Source of the DNA: Symbiodinium microadriaticum
Taxonomy: Eukaryota > Sar > Dinophyceae > Suessiales > Symbiodiniaceae
Direction of reading: 5' to 3'
Length of the DNA: 64,000 bases
Assembly (NCBI GenBank): GCA_001939145.1
Contig: LSRX01001087.1
Span: forward strand, 177,529 to 241,528
In this document: positions 1-11,467 of the stretch, one piece after another
Layout of the letters: every line of letters starts with the position of its first letter
Position numbering within the stretch: the stretch's first letter is position 1
The notes under the pieces: model-generated
What the model saw: only the letters and a program-made list of their open reading frames with translations
Told to the model about the DNA's origin: nothing
The model's database searches: none
Made by a program: the position numbers and the translations under genes

Positions 1-1190
1 AGATAACTGAGGGGGGGGGGTAGCATATATATATATGTGTGTATATATATACATACATATACATATATATATATATATATTAATATAGAGAGAGAGATCT
101 GCTTATTTGTTATACTTGTTAGGTATGTATATTTAGATATATATATATATATACATACACACAGATCTGTAGACCTGTAGGTGTGCGGTATGCATATAAA
201 TTTTTGTTTAATGCATGCATGCATGGATGCCTGCCTGCCTGGGCCTGCCTGGATGGATGGATGTTATGGATGGACGGATGTGTGTTTGTGTCTGTGTTTA
301 TGTCTGTGTGTATGTATGTCTACAGGTGTTTGTGTATGTGGGTAGGTATGTATGTATGCATGCATGCGCGTGCGTGCGCGCGTGCAAGTTGGTATGTGGC
401 ATGTGTTGTGAGGTATGCAGTATATGTGCGTATGCATGTTTGTCTGTATCTAAGTGGATGCATGCATGCATGTGCAGGTACGTAAGTACATAGGTATGCA
501 GGTTGCGTGTATTTAGTATGTATGCATGTGTGCACTTATAGGTACGAAGGGTGTAATTATGTATGTATGTATGTATGTATTTATTTGTTTATGTATGTAT
601 TGATTTATGTATGTGTGTACTTCTTCACTCCACACATACGCACATACGCACATACATACATACATACATACATACATACATACATACATACATACATACA
701 CACACACATACCTACATACCTACATACCTACATACCTACATACCTGCATACATACATACATACATACATACATACATACATACATACGTACTCACATACA
801 TACCTACATAGATACATATATAATATATACATACCTACATACGTACATACATACATACATACATGCATGCATACAAATGTCCAGTTACACACATACACAG
901 ATGCATACACGCATGCGCACACATACATGCCTGCATGCGTACGTACATACATGCATACATACATGCAATCATGCATACGTACCCGTGCTGATGCATGCAT
1001 AAACTCATGCATGCATGCATGCATGCAAACGTACACACTCACATGCAGTCATATACATGCATGCATGGGCACCGACATACACCCACACACATACTCATAG
1101 ACACGTGTACACACACATACATACTTACTTACAAACGTACATGCCAACACACGTACATACACTCAGGGGTGCTTGATGTTTCGTGCAGGC
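1..1190. repeat. Long compound microsatellite field (TATG/CATA, CATG, TA)
   Basis: The stretch is built from TA runs, then TATG/TGTG-type tetranucleotides to about 640, then CATA/TACA runs to about 1150. The strand bias of the repeat flips near 630, so the two halves are roughly complementary and could form a large imperfect hairpin. Several 60-200 codon reading frames cross it, but they are low-complexity Tyr/His/Thr or Cys/Val/Met repeats with no domain, so I call no gene. Confidence 0.9.
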
Positions 1191-2537
1191 ACGCGCCATA
1201 GCACATGCCCATACATGCGATCTCAAGCAATGGTCAGCCAGGAGCTGGGGCTCAATTAGCTCCTTTTACCCTAGATCCGCCGAACTGCGACTCTGCACTG
1301 AAGCCTCAGCCACTAAAACGCCCAAAAACCCGAGGCCCTCAAATCCACACCCTTAGCCATAGGACGACGAAGTTGACCTGCCGCACCCTGAAGCCAATGT
1401 AGGCCGTTCATGAAATGCCTTCAGGCAACAAACATTTCAACACAGAGCCCACAAACAAAACCCGTAACACCCTAAACACGCAGGAGCCCAGACCCCAAGT
1501 CCACATTCCCTTCAGGCTTGATTGGAGCTCGCCCTGCCAAGACATAGCCTAAACGCTGAACGCTAAACCCAAGACCCTAAACCCCTAAACCCTAAACCCC
1601 TAAACCCTAAACCCTAAACCCCTAAACTCGACGAGCCCGGGGGCGATGAGTCTGCGTCCGCTGGGCTGAGCCAAGGCCGCCCCAGCGGAGCGGATCAGCT
1701 TCCTTGCGCTTGGGGGTTTGGGGTTTATAGGGTTCAGGGTTTGGGGTTTAGGGTTCAGGGTTTGGGGTTTAGGGTTTAGGTTTCAGGTTTTTTGCCTCCC
1801 ACCTGTTCAGGGTTGAGGGTTCAGGGTTGAGGGTTCAGGGTTTAAAGGGTCAGGCGACTTCGTGAGTAGGTATCCCATGAGTAGTGTAAAAAGTAGGACA
1901 AACCTAGGATCACTAGTCAAGGTGCTTATGCTCCCTATCTTGCTCATATTTGAAGGGGGTGCGTCTGATTCTTTCAATTCCTTAAGGTTTAGGGTTTTGG
2001 GTTCCTGCCCGCCTAACACGAAGCCGTTTAGCGGTTTGGTTCGCTGCCCTTCGCACAGATGTCGAGAGCTGGTGCTGTGGCTTTGGAGTTCAGGCTCAAG
2101 GTAGCGATTGTTTCTCACCGGCTGGGCATTGGTCCAACAACACGGAAAGCAAAGCATGGCAGACTTGGGCACTTTCAAATCAAACACAGTGCTTGTTGAC
2201 AGGGTGCCGTGTTCCAGGCCGGTTCAAGGGGCCATCACGTTGAAGTTTTGCATGTAACATTGAACCACTTAAGAATGTAGGTCGATAAGTCATTTTGGGT
2301 TATGGACAGGACTCAGTCATGTGCAAGTCTCCGCAAGGCCAGTATGCACAGCCCAACTCGGGAGCTCGGGCGCTATGCGACGGCTTAGGACTCTAATCGG
2401 CTCAGGGCTTTCGTTGTTAGAAGGGCTCCGAAGGCATCATCCTGGTTTCGTGCTTCAGGGTTTCATGGTGTAATACCTGAAGGTAGTTTAGGGCTTTGCG
2501 AGGACCTTGGGCTGTAGCCGGCTGTGACGATCCTCAC
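1191..2537. other. Non-coding mosaic with telomere-like blocks
   Basis: CCCTAAA-type heptamers lie at about 1560-1625 and TTTAGGG-type at about 1705-1850, facing each other across a GC-rich spacer. A minus-strand reading frame at 1807-2187 is partly made of translated heptamers. I see no supportable gene here. Confidence 0.5.
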
Positions 2538-2616
2538 CGAAGTTGGGGCTGCAGACCCGGAAGCCCGACCATGCTCCCAAGCAAGCTCCCGTCTCTCCTG
2601 TCAGGACCCAGTGGAC
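2538..2616 (-). CDS. Candidate internal exon, unknown protein
   Basis: The minus strand reads PLGPDRRDGSLLGSMVG and onward as an open segment. It begins after an AAG acceptor and ends at a strong GTGAGG donor. A plus-strand frame through the same DNA also looks fair and has its own GTGAGC site, so the strand is not certain. I do not recognise the protein. The call rests on splice signals plus reading-frame quality. Confidence 0.3.
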
Positions 2617-3820
2617 CTTACGACTCACACGGTGAGCCGTCAACCGCAAACCTCGCACACTTCAAATCCGAGAGCATATACTTAGCAAGCTGAACACCCG
2701 CGATGCGGCCCAGATTCAGTCGATGCCGAAGGGGGCGACCTCACCGAGTCTTGTGCTTCGGCTTCATTTCAACGCTAGCTTCAACACGAATATACCGAGG
2801 TCCTGTCTGACATTTTTCTTAAATGAGGACCGCCCGAAACCGGGAGAGCACAAGATAATTTGGGGCGGCAAAACTTGCTCGACAGAAGTTTAGAAACCTA
2901 TGCTGGGACAGCCACATCTTCGCTTGGCATGTAGACCCAGTGATCCCCACCCGGGATTCACTTGACTGCTTAGGCTTAGGTTTGGGGAGCAGGGTGCAAA
3001 TTCTGGGTCGGGGTTTTGGGGGTTCAGGGCGACGCAAGGAGCATTTACGACGTTTACCATTTACGGTTCGGGGGCTAGCGTTATGGTGGACCTTGCCTCA
3101 CCTGCAACTTGCAGCAGTAGAAACCACTTCCCTAGCTCTAGTACCACCTGCATACAATCGCCCCGTACCCTAAGCCCTAAACGCGGAACCCTAAACGCCA
3201 AACCCTGGCCCTGGACTCTCATCACAGGCCCGCAATTCCCAAACCCCGAGTCCTTCAGAAAAGCAAAGGCGAAACCTCAGCTCCCCTGAACTTGCGGCAT
3301 GTTGGATTAGGGTAGTTTTATGGTTTTTTCCCATAGGGTTTAGGGTTTAGGGTAGTTTTAGGGTTTATGTAGGGCATTGGGTTCAGCTATTATGTCCTTC
3401 GCGGTTGCTGTGGACTTTTCGTGTTGACAGGAACTGTGCATGGCTTTCGTGGGCTAGACACGATATGATTTTCTGGTTATTTCAGGTGCTGTAGGATATC
3501 CTAGGGTCCAGGGCCAAGACGAGGAACCGTCTTCGTATTAGGTGGCCATAATAACTGGACTAGGGTTTTGGGAGGGATAGATTATACAATACTTGTACAC
3601 GGACCCTTAAGGACTAGGAGTACAGTACTACTTTTTCTAGCCTCTTGCGGTCATGGATGGAGGCATAGCAGCATTTCCCCAACAAAACAGAGCCTACTCT
3701 AGAACCCTCCCCTAAACCCTAAACCCTCCCACAATCCTTGAACCCCACATCCAAACACATTCACCTCGAGTCGATCTCTGTATACAGGTCTGGCCTTATA
3801 TCTTATCTTCCTTCTGCTGG

Positions 3821-3937
3821 GTTCTTGTTAAGGGATTCCATTTCAAGTTACCCAAAAAAACGGAAACCCTACTATTTACCATAGATCACCATAGTTATGG
3901 TAACTTAAATAAAACCCCTTGACAAGAGTCAAGAGCC
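3821..3937. mobile_element. Inverted-repeat element, GTTCTTG..CAAGAGTC family
   Basis: The left arm starts GTTCTTGTTAAGGGATT and the right arm carries the near-complement ACCCCTTGACAAGAG. In between are TTACC/GGTAAC arms and an ACCATAG core. The same arms bound the element at 45113-45419, and a left half is seen near 18498-18560 inside an intron of the DHHC gene. It is short, non-coding and likely non-autonomous. Confidence 0.6.
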
Positions 3938-4869
3938 CGGTCTGAGACCTTCCAATGCCCCAAGACCTAACACCTCCAAAGACGATGGAGCCGTTTCAAC
4001 AAGAATCATTCCTCCCAAAACGGTCCTCAGTACCCTATCTAGTAGAATGTAGGGTTTCTATATATTGGGAGGCATCCGTATGATTTGGGAAAGTACGCCC
4101 CCGAAACCGTGCCTAGGACCCTTTGGGACTAGGCTCTCCACTAAACCCTATACCCTAAACCCTAAACCCAAACCCCAAACCCTAAACCCTAAACCCAAAC
4201 CCCAAACCCTAAATACCCTAAACCCTAAGCTCTCCACTAAACCCTAAGCTCTCCAAAGCCTGAACTCTCCAACCGCTTCTAGGGTTCCCAGCCCAGTTCG
4301 TCAGCATGCCGCAGCACTGCTTCGTGCACGGCCGGCACAGCGAAGTACCAACTGGGCCTGATGGGTAACCTAGAGAAGGAAAGCCTAAACTCTAAAACCC
4401 AAACCCTGAACCTTAAACCCTGAACCCTAAAAACCCTATATAAGGAACACTATTGCAGATTCTTCAGGCTTCTATATACTCACTGTATGCCCCGCCCTGG
4501 CCCCCAAACCCTGAACTGTCCTGAGCCCTGAACCGAAAACCTGCCGAAAATCCCGGCTTCCCAGAATCGCACGACTACCGTAAACCGTAAAACCGCAACC
4601 GCCGGCTTTCCCGGACAGAAAAGCCCGAAACCCAGACACTAATCAAGGTTTAGGGTTAAACCCTAAACCTCAACTAGTCTCTAAACCCTGATCCTGAAAC
4701 GCTAATCCCGAAACACTGTACCCTAAACCCTAATCTCGACCCTTTTTGAACCCAGACTCTGCCAATCAGCTGGGAAGCCGCACTTCCAAACTCCCTAATC
4801 CCGACCCTAGACTCCCATCCTCATAAACCCTTTCATCCCTATAACCCTAGTCTCTAAATACTACGTACG

Positions 4870-4970
4870 GTTGATGGTATAAATCCTGCATTACCCAAAA
4901 TAAGGAATATACCAATAATTCCCATCATTTTCGGGCCCTTATAAGGTAATGCAGGACTTGCATCATCAAC
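4870..4970. mobile_element. Inverted-repeat element, GTTGATG family
   Basis: The terminal arms GTTGATGGTATAAATCCTGC and the imperfect complement ending GCATCATCAAC enclose a second inner pair (TAAGGAATATA, GGCCCTTATAAGGTAATG). A second copy at 52627-52723 is nested in another element. It is about 101 bp long with no coding capacity. Confidence 0.65.
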
Positions 4971-5396
4971 TGTACTTCAACCTTTGAAGCCCTGAAAAGA
5001 CGGCCTGAGGTGGTCCTCACGCTCCAGCTCAGCGACGAAGCGCGTCCTTAAGAGTGCGGTCTGGACAAGTCTTGCAGGGGGGTTAGGGCTCCAAGGGCAT
5101 TTTGTTTGCTCAAGGTTTAAGGATTAAGCTTGAAGCTTTGGCGGTTTTGGCGGTTCAGGACTATTCAAGCTTGATTGAGTTTAATGGGGGGTTTATCAGG
5201 ATGTCACGACAGGAGGCTTTCGTTTCAGGTTGCTAGGTCTGGGGAATTAGGCAGGTAGGGTTTCGAGATTTAAAGATTTCTATAGGTTGCCCAGGTATGA
5301 CATATCTTCAGTGCGGGGCTCGGAGGCGTCTTGCGAGACAACACGATGCTACACGGGCTCTGTGACCTGTTGAGTCTTTTGAGATCTTCAGTCTGT

Positions 5397-5735
5397 TCAT
5401 CGGCACAAGCCGCAGCCTCTCAAGAGTGGACTACCGGGCAAGTCTTGGCGAAAGTGCAGATCAGTCTGGTCGTTAGACCAAGACACTTTGGGTACTCCAA
5501 GAGAGCCCAATACCCCTTAAATAAGGAATATACCTTAAATCATAATATTAAGGCCCTTATAATTTAAGGTATATTCCTTAATTCAGGGGTATTGGGCTCT
5601 CTGGGCTGGCGTTGCCTGGGGTTGGGGGCTTGGCAGTGCCGTGAACGGGACGAGTTCTGAATGCAGCGCTTTGCCCCCGAAGCCCCTGCCAAAACACTGA
5701 AGCCTCTTCGACCTGAGATAGGGCTTCACTGCAAC
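5397..5735 (-). CDS. Two coding exons split by an inverted-repeat intron; unknown protein, C-terminal end
   Basis: Exon A (about 5605-5735) follows a CCTTAG acceptor and reads GCSEALSQVEEASVFWQG, then a Pro-rich tail. Exon B (about 5397-5494) reads KVSWSNDQTDLHFRQDLP and ends at a TGA. The only DNA between them is the inverted-repeat element at 5500-5602. Both frames are open and protein-like on the minus strand. The exact junction is not fixed: either a GC donor in GCCCAGAG or a cut in the arm would keep frame. I do not recognise the family. Confidence 0.5.
5500..5602. mobile_element. Inverted-repeat element, AGAGAGCCC family, sitting as an intron
   Basis: The left arm AGAGAGCCCAATACCCC is matched at the right end by GGGGTATTGGGCTCTCT. 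Inner arms AAGGAATATACCTTAAAT and its complement follow, so almost the whole 103 bp can fold into one hairpin. A diverged copy lies at 11468-11563. It falls exactly between two minus-strand coding segments. Confidence 0.8.
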
Positions 5736-5749
5736 CTAAGGGTTTAGGG

Positions 5750-6880
5750 CTAAGGGTAGGACCTACCACGGCCCCCCCCGCTATTGATTGCATATGGGTT
5801 TGCGCAACGGGAAGATGGCACAAGCGGGGGGGGGACCGAGACATGCATGTTCGGGACCTCCTGTGGACCCTCAGATCGGCAGAAAAACATGGCATCCCAA
5901 AGCAATACGTATTTGACTCTCACTGCCAAACAAGCAATCAACATACACTTTGGAAGCTTGCATCTTTCATGCACCGTTCGCGGACCGCCGATGTATGGCG
6001 ACACTAAGTTCCGCCATCGCCTTTTCTTACAAGCCGATGACACCAGGTTGCGAACACAGCATGTGGCAGGGAGGGAGAGAACAACCACGTAAGCCAAGCC
6101 CAACAGCTCACAGACCCCTGCACCCCGCATCTTTGCGGCCTTCCCAGCCCACACCCCAAACCCCCGAGCAATTTGATGGCACATCCATCCCCCTCCACAT
6201 TTCAATGCGGTGTTTCCTGTCCGTATATTGCGGCATTTGGGCCATATTGGGGTTTCTAAAGTGCGGTGTAGTAACCCCCCCGGTCAAGGGGGATACCACA
6301 ATAACTGCGAGTTTTGGCACGCCACCCACCCCTGTGAAGGAGTGACCTTCACTCACCTCAAGCATCAGGAGCCTGAATCCCAAGTGCCCATTTGGATTCA
6401 TGCTAGTACTACAGGGTTTCCTGAAACCTGATATGCTAGTCGGGCCATTCTTTCTTTTGCAAAGCTGCATAAAGCTTTCAGAAGAAATTTGTTAAGGTAG
6501 GTCTGCCGAACCGCCGGATCGGTTGACAGGGCAGCAGGAGGCTCGAGGGAGGGAGCNGATTCGACGGTACGTATATGAATTGTACTGGTTCCTTGTTGGG
6601 TATATATTGAAAATGATCTTCATGTTTAATCCTTATTTTGTTTTGTTTTTTAGAGGCATGTAAATCTTTAGCTCCGGACATACCCAAATTTGGCACCTGC
6701 CCAAAACCCCAAACCCCGAGCAAACTCCGAGCAAACAGATGGCAGGAGAGGAGGAAGACGGGTGAAACCGGTGCGGGCACACTACATCCTTGCAGCCTTC
6801 CTACCCCACACCCCAAAACCCCCGGCCATGTGGGGGGATAATCGACGAAGCTAGCTAGTTTCGGGTTTTCACATGCCACC
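5750..6880 (-). other. Open frames over an internally duplicated stretch, coding status unclear
   Basis: Two similar blocks (about 6110-6200 and 6760-6840) share a C-rich segment reading like CCACACCCCAAACCCCCG. On the minus strand they give related but out-of-frame peptides (Gly-Val-Trp/Cys rich). Long frames exist on both strands (minus 5750-6205, plus 5950-6345), so neither is persuasive. One ambiguous base is at 6557. Confidence 0.3.
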
Positions 6881-8016
6881 GTTGCGGCGACTAAGATGGC
6901 ATAAAGCTGTCTTTTTTCGGGTCGCCATCAATTCCGGGAGCCCTATAAACACTAGACATTAAGGGCTTAGGGCCCTTTTAACGTTCGGCGAGTCGCACCT
7001 CAAACTGACCTGAGTAGAAAAGGACAGTCGCGCCAGCGGACAGCGAGGCAAGAAAGTTAACCTGTCAGGGAAGGTCCCATACACTTTGGGTTCAGGAAAA
7101 ATTTACCCTAGAAATCGTAAAAAAAAAAACATACGAGTCTCCTATCTCTGATAATATATATATATATATATATACACAAACAAATACATTCTTTCAACCG
7201 CTAAGTTATGCTCCGCATACCTACTGTCAGTTCTGCAAACCTATCGATGCAAACCTTGAGCCCTGACGCGTTAAACAAAAGCTCTCTAGTTTCGGTGCAG
7301 TCGTCAATTTACTGATCGGCGGTTGCCTGGGTTCCCTGTCGTCAGGGGCTTATAAAGAAATCCGACTTGCTCGGTTATCTACAGGAATATACAGGATATC
7401 CACCGGAAATTAAACGGTTGATGGATACTGACACAGCTACTATAGTATTGGAAAAACTGCGGTGTACGTCTCAAGGTAGGTAGCATTAGATACTGAACTG
7501 ACTGTTAACTATTCCTGTAGCTGCCACACATCCCTGAACCCTAAACCGATCCACCCAGCCAAGAACTAGTCTGAAGCTTCGAGGAATCCTTTGGCTTATT
7601 ATAGCGCTTGAGAGGTTTTGTGCTTTGGGGCATCCAGCAAGTTCACTTGTCCGTTTGTTGTGTTGAAGTCGTCCCGTGGAATTGTTGGGAGCTTGCCGTG
7701 GGTGCTCGGAACACTTGGATTCTTGGTCAACCCTAAACCCTAGAGCGAGCAGCTGTTTGTTCTATAACTTACAACAATAAGGAACCCATAGGAAGAGTAG
7801 TACTCATGTTTCAGGCATCTTGGTTGCTACATCGACTCCTGAACTCCGTGCAAAGAACTCGGTCGTTCTTGTTAGTGCCTCGTTTGTCAGCTCCCAGCAC
7901 AAAAGATGAGAGATTAAGGCCAAAAGAAGCGAGATTAAGGCCGAATGGATTTAATATGAAATAATACATAAGCTGCACCAGTCGACGGTTCAGGCGGCAT
8001 GAATTTAACCCCCCCC
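6881..8016. other. No gene supported
   Basis: The stretch holds a TA microsatellite near 7151-7178, single telomere-like heptamers near 7538 and 7730, and AT-rich DNA. Weak minus-strand open segments occur around 7590-7720 and 7845-7905 but lack clear splice limits. Later exons of the AMP-forming enzyme gene could be hidden here. Confidence 0.35.
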
Positions 8017-10924
8017 CTAGATGCTTCTGAGGGTAGGTGCTGAGTCAGGTGTCGCAATGCCATGGAAATTACGGCTGGCTCTTTTTGACATCACTGCTAC
8101 ATCATAGGTTCCAGCTTTCCTGGACAATGCAAACCGCTGATCAATGCCCTCCGCTCTGAAAGGGCAAACCGGTAACAAGGTCGCTGCGATCGTCGCCCCT
8201 GTCGCATCAACGAAGCAAGTAAGTAAGTAAGTAAAAGTGAAAGTAAAAGTAAAAGTAAAAGTAATAAAAGTAAAAGTAAAAGTGTGTGTGCGTGTATGCG
8301 TGTGTGCGTGTCCGCGTGCGCGGGTGTGTGTGTGTGTGTGCGTGTGCGTGTGCGTGTGCGTGTGCGTGTGCGTGCGTGTGGGTGTGTGCATGTGTGTGTG
8401 TGTGTGTATATGCATGCGTGCATGCGCCGATGTGTACATGCGTGCATGCATGCGTGCGTGCATGCGCGCCTGCCTGCCTGCCTGTCTGTCTTTCTGTGCG
8501 TGTGTGAGAGATTTGTTGCTGTGACCCAGCAGATCATGCCAAGGGGCGGAAATTCCAGCAATGTGGTAGAGCGGCATCATGCTGAGACCTCAGCAGGGGC
8601 TGCAAAGAAATTGCACGGCACCTACATAGAATCTAGCATTCTAGAACAAGGGCATGAATAATTCGAATAGGGGGTCGATTGTAGTACGCTAGATTCTATA
8701 TACACACGATAACGGAATCACTACAAAATATTCTGATCCCTGTCGCTGTCTGAACTTGGTACACAAAGCGTTTCGGGTGTCGGGCTTTAGGTCCGCAAAT
8801 CTTAAAGTGAAAGCCTTGCGCCAAGACGGAACAGAACAAAACACGAGCACCGGCGCACAACCCGCAGGGAAACATGCAGAACCTCAAACCTGAACCCCCG
8901 AAACCAGTCCTGAACCAACCGCGCTTCTAAGGATCAGACGCCCGGAGATTCACGAAAGCCCCAAGCAAAGGAGCGGAGGCCCGTTTAGCGGATTTGGGGT
9001 CTGGGGTTTAGGATAGCCAAGAATCCAGGCAGTTCTCTTGTATAATTGGGGCTCTTGACGGGGGCCGCAAGAGCGCCTAAACGCAAGGACCTGACGGCCC
9101 AAAGACTGTGGTCTAAAATTCCCGTGCTCATGAAATTCACAGCTAAACCCTGCAAGATCCCCTATGAAGCCCTCTAGTTACAACCCCTACATTAGCATGT
9201 AGATCGCAACCTCATCCACTACCTCCAAAGCCCAATCAAGCCCTTTTTGAACGGTTACCACACCACCTACTAAGCATATATGATATGATCTCGGGGCCCT
9301 ATACCCCACATCCCTAAAGGCCCTGCAACCCTTGTGCATAATTTTCAGAAAACAAGTCTAAATCCCCGGCAATAACGACCTACCCTACACATCCCTTTGC
9401 CACCCTAAACCCTATAAACCCTATAAACCCTATAAACCCTAAACCCTAAACCCTACACATCCCTAAACCCTAAACCCTATAGACCCGATAAACCCTAAAC
9501 CCTACACATCCCTAAACCCTAAAGTAACGACCTGCCCTGCCGGGCTCCTGGCAAACATCTCCGGGTGCAAGCTCCACGCTGCGCGCATTCAGCCGCGCGG
9601 CGAGGGACCTTTAGGGGCCCCTGGGGATCTCAAAAAGGGTTTAGGGTTTAGGGTTTAAGGTTTCAAACCCTGGGGTTTAGAGTTTAGGGTTTAAGGTTTG
9701 GGGTTTAGTTACAGTAGAGTTTAGGGTTTTTTTTGCCAAAGGTTTAAGGTTTGGGGTTTAGTTACAGTAGAGTTTAGGGTTTTTTTGCCAAAGGTTTAAG
9801 GTTTGGGGTTTAGCTACAGTAGGGTTTAGGGTTTAGGATTTAGGGTTTAAGGTTTAGGGTTTGGGGTTCAGGGCTTAGGGTTTGGGGTTTAGGCTTGAGG
9901 GATAACCAAACCCTAACTCAGCCCCACACCTTCTCTAATCAAGAGGGTTTTTACAATTAGAAAACCAAAGGATGCCATCAGATGATTATCTCGGTTGTAG
10001 TTTTGGGGCCCTTCAAAGTATTTAGGAATAGGTACCTCTATAGGAACCATAGACGGGGAATTTGAAAAAGCTTCCCGAATTGCCACCTAGAAACCAAATA
10101 ATACTGGGGTTTCTTTATGTCAGGGCTTCTAAGAAGGATAACTCCAGGCTTGTCCGCCTGTTTTGCTAAACCCTACCTATAAGCCTGGCACCCATAACCC
10201 AGATACAAGGGATCCCCAAATAGAGCCTGAATCTTCTGGAAAGAAAGGGAACCCTGCAATAGTTCTAAAGCTCCATAGCCACTCCTCAACCGAATCAGTG
10301 GGAAAGCCGAGGCGCAGCCGGCGCAGCGAGAAAGGCACCACCTGATGAACAAGGGTGAGGCTACAGCCTATACAGTTCACGGCTTTCGGGTTTAGGGCTT
10401 AGGGGGGAGCTTGGCAGGTCAAGTTTGGGGTTCAGGGTACAGTGACCAGCGCGCCGTGATTTAGACTTCAGAACGTGCATTTTAGGATTCAGGGCTGAAT
10501 CACTGAGGTTGCGGACCAAGCCCTGTGCACAGGGAAACTTTGGGTCCCTGATCGAATTCGCCTCGCTTCTGCAACTGCTGTTAGACTCCAAACAACTGTG
10601 CAAATAGAACAGCGGAGCCCGTTCTCACTCTTGGAATTTGCTACAATACACCTACTGAAACCATGACAAAGAAGTTTACAAGCTGTACCGAGGGTTTTCT
10701 GTCTTTTCTGTCTCCTGGTTTGGGGCTTGAGGATGCAGATTTCCCTTAAGGTCCCATGTTATGCTCTATGTTCTCCCTTTAGGGTTTAGGGTTTAGGGTA
10801 TACGGCTGAGCAAAGGGGGTGAGAGCCTTCCCGCGCGAAGTTGTGCCAGATGTCTTTAGCAGCAGCACCGTACGATCGATGTCCGTGCTGTGCGCCTTGC
10901 ACGAGAGGTCTGGGCAAAGTCGAC
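8017..10924 (-). CDS. AMP-forming acyl-activating enzyme (ANL superfamily), split gene, partial
   Basis: Minus-strand exons in order match consecutive motifs of the ANL (AMP-binding) fold. Exon 10806-10924 gives [19 protein letters not shown], the ATP-binding P-loop, here SGTTSRGK where SGTTGxPKG is usual. Exon 9532-9608 reads [17 protein letters not shown], the helix before the next motif. Exon about 8510-8581 reads [12 protein letters not shown], the core PLxHxxG motif. Exon 8017-8198 reads [18 protein letters not shown], the strand and loop after it, and runs to a TAG. Such enzymes activate a carboxylate as an acyl-adenylate, often for CoA or carrier-protein transfer. The later motifs (YxxTE, GD, hinge Lys) are not found, so the gene may continue leftwards or be broken. 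Exon ends are approximate. Further open segments inside the span (9015-9113, 10177-10603) may be extra exons or unrelated. The peptide after FRAEG does not match the family well. Confidence 0.55.
8225..8510. repeat. GT/CA-type microsatellite inside an intron
   Basis: AAGTAA repeats run into TGTGCG/GTGT, TGCATGCG and TGCC repeats. The block lies between the PLYHIAG exon and the GATIAAT exon of the AMP-forming enzyme gene on the minus strand, where it would be a CA-rich intron. Confidence 0.85.
9015..9113 (-). CDS. Candidate exon, unknown
   Basis: The minus strand reads [18 protein letters not shown] and continues open to about 9000 near telomere-like DNA. It lies within the AMP-forming enzyme span but matches no motif I know from that family. 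No firm splice limits are visible. Confidence 0.3.
9405..9530. repeat. Telomere-like CCCTAAA/CCCTATA block
   Basis: The block holds repeated CCCTATAAA, CCCTAAA and CCCTACACATC units, plus-strand C-rich. On the minus strand it begins immediately after the GTCGTTAC donor of the exon at 9532-9608, so it is the first part of an intron. Confidence 0.8.
9638..9905. repeat. Telomere-like TTTAGGG block with a local tandem duplication
   Basis: The block is dense in TTTAGGG, TTTAAGG and TTTGGGG heptamers. A longer unit of about 67 bp (GGTTTAGTTACAGTAG, then GGGTTTTTTTGCCAAAGG) is present about two and a half times between 9690 and 9830. The orientation is opposite to the block at 9405-9530, and the two flank the exon at 9532-9608. 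Confidence 0.8.
9993..10087. mobile_element. Dispersed element with GGTACCTCTATAGGAACCAT core
   Basis: The shared core AATAGGTACCTCTATAGGAA and similar ends (TTGGGGCCCTTC at left, TTGCCACC at right) recur at 15831-15931 (TTGGGGTCCTC, CTGCCGCC). The core is partly palindromic. It is a short non-coding repeat. The second copy lies in or beside an intron of the DHHC gene. Confidence 0.6.
10177..10603 (-). CDS. Candidate coding segments, unknown protein
   Basis: Two minus-strand open stretches look protein-like: one reading [19 protein letters not shown] (about 10490-10600) and one reading [20 protein letters not shown] (about 10240-10340). Telomere-like DNA at 10385-10440 separates them. They fall between the P-loop exon and the next ANL exon, where the family needs no extra residues, so they may be false or an insertion. 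Splice sites are unresolved. Confidence 0.3.
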
Positions 10925-11057
10925 CTAAGATCGCTAACAGTATGGGTTAAGGGTTTAGGGTTTCGGGTTTAGCATTGTTTGTTGTTGTCCCTTGTAAACT
11001 CGAATCCACGACCGACCTAAACCCTCAGGGCTTCAGTCTTCGGGTTAGTTGCACCGA

Positions 11058-11108
11058 ATCCTGGCCGGCATAAGTGCTGACAGGAAGAACAGGAAGCAAG
11101 CTGTGTCT
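11058..11108 (-). CDS. Candidate small exon encoding a hydrophobic helix
   Basis: After a GACACAG acceptor the minus strand reads CFLFFLSALMPARIR, then a GTGCAACT donor. It could be a membrane or signal segment of the gene to the right. This is weak, single-exon evidence. Confidence 0.3.
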
Positions 11109-11467
11109 CCCTTTCTATGTCTCAACACCTCGCATTGAGGCCGTTGCAAAATGAAAGCCAATGACTGAATCTAAAGTCCTCAAGCTATAATTAAGCACTC
11201 CAAAATCCTGCACTTTACGGAGAATCGAACCTTCCCCAAAACCTTATCAACCCTGAAGTCCTGAAACACCCGAAAATCCGGCAGCCTTAAGTAATCGCTA
11301 CAGTAGTAACTACCTCTTCACGATCAAACACCGTCAGGCCCTCACCTCGAACTCATTGAACCATCATCACCACCAAATCCAAAAAAACAGCAAAACGATC
11401 AAAGTTGCCGATTTACATGCGTCATGCAACCTGACGCTCAAACCCCAAATTGCAAGCCCCCAAACCC

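Larger units (their letters stand above)
2700..5396. other. Mostly non-coding, telomere-like blocks and two inverted-repeat elements
   Basis: The stretch holds degenerate CCCTAAA/TTTAGGG groups near 3165-3200, 3330-3370, 3710-3725, 4140-4260, 4390-4435 and 4640-4740. It also holds two inverted-repeat elements, listed separately. Plus-strand frames at 2940-3290 are short and unconvincing. No exon could be supported. Confidence 0.4.

Noticed and set aside
183-1201. Several 60-200 codon open frames in the first kilobase
   Set aside because: They are translations of CATA/TATG repeats, low complexity on both strands, with no domain or splice signals.
1560-1850. A true chromosome end or telomere
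   Set aside because: The heptamers are short, degenerate, present in both orientations and scattered over the whole window, so they are interstitial.
8237-8661. Cys/Val-rich open frames in the GT repeat
   Set aside because: Pure microsatellite translation.
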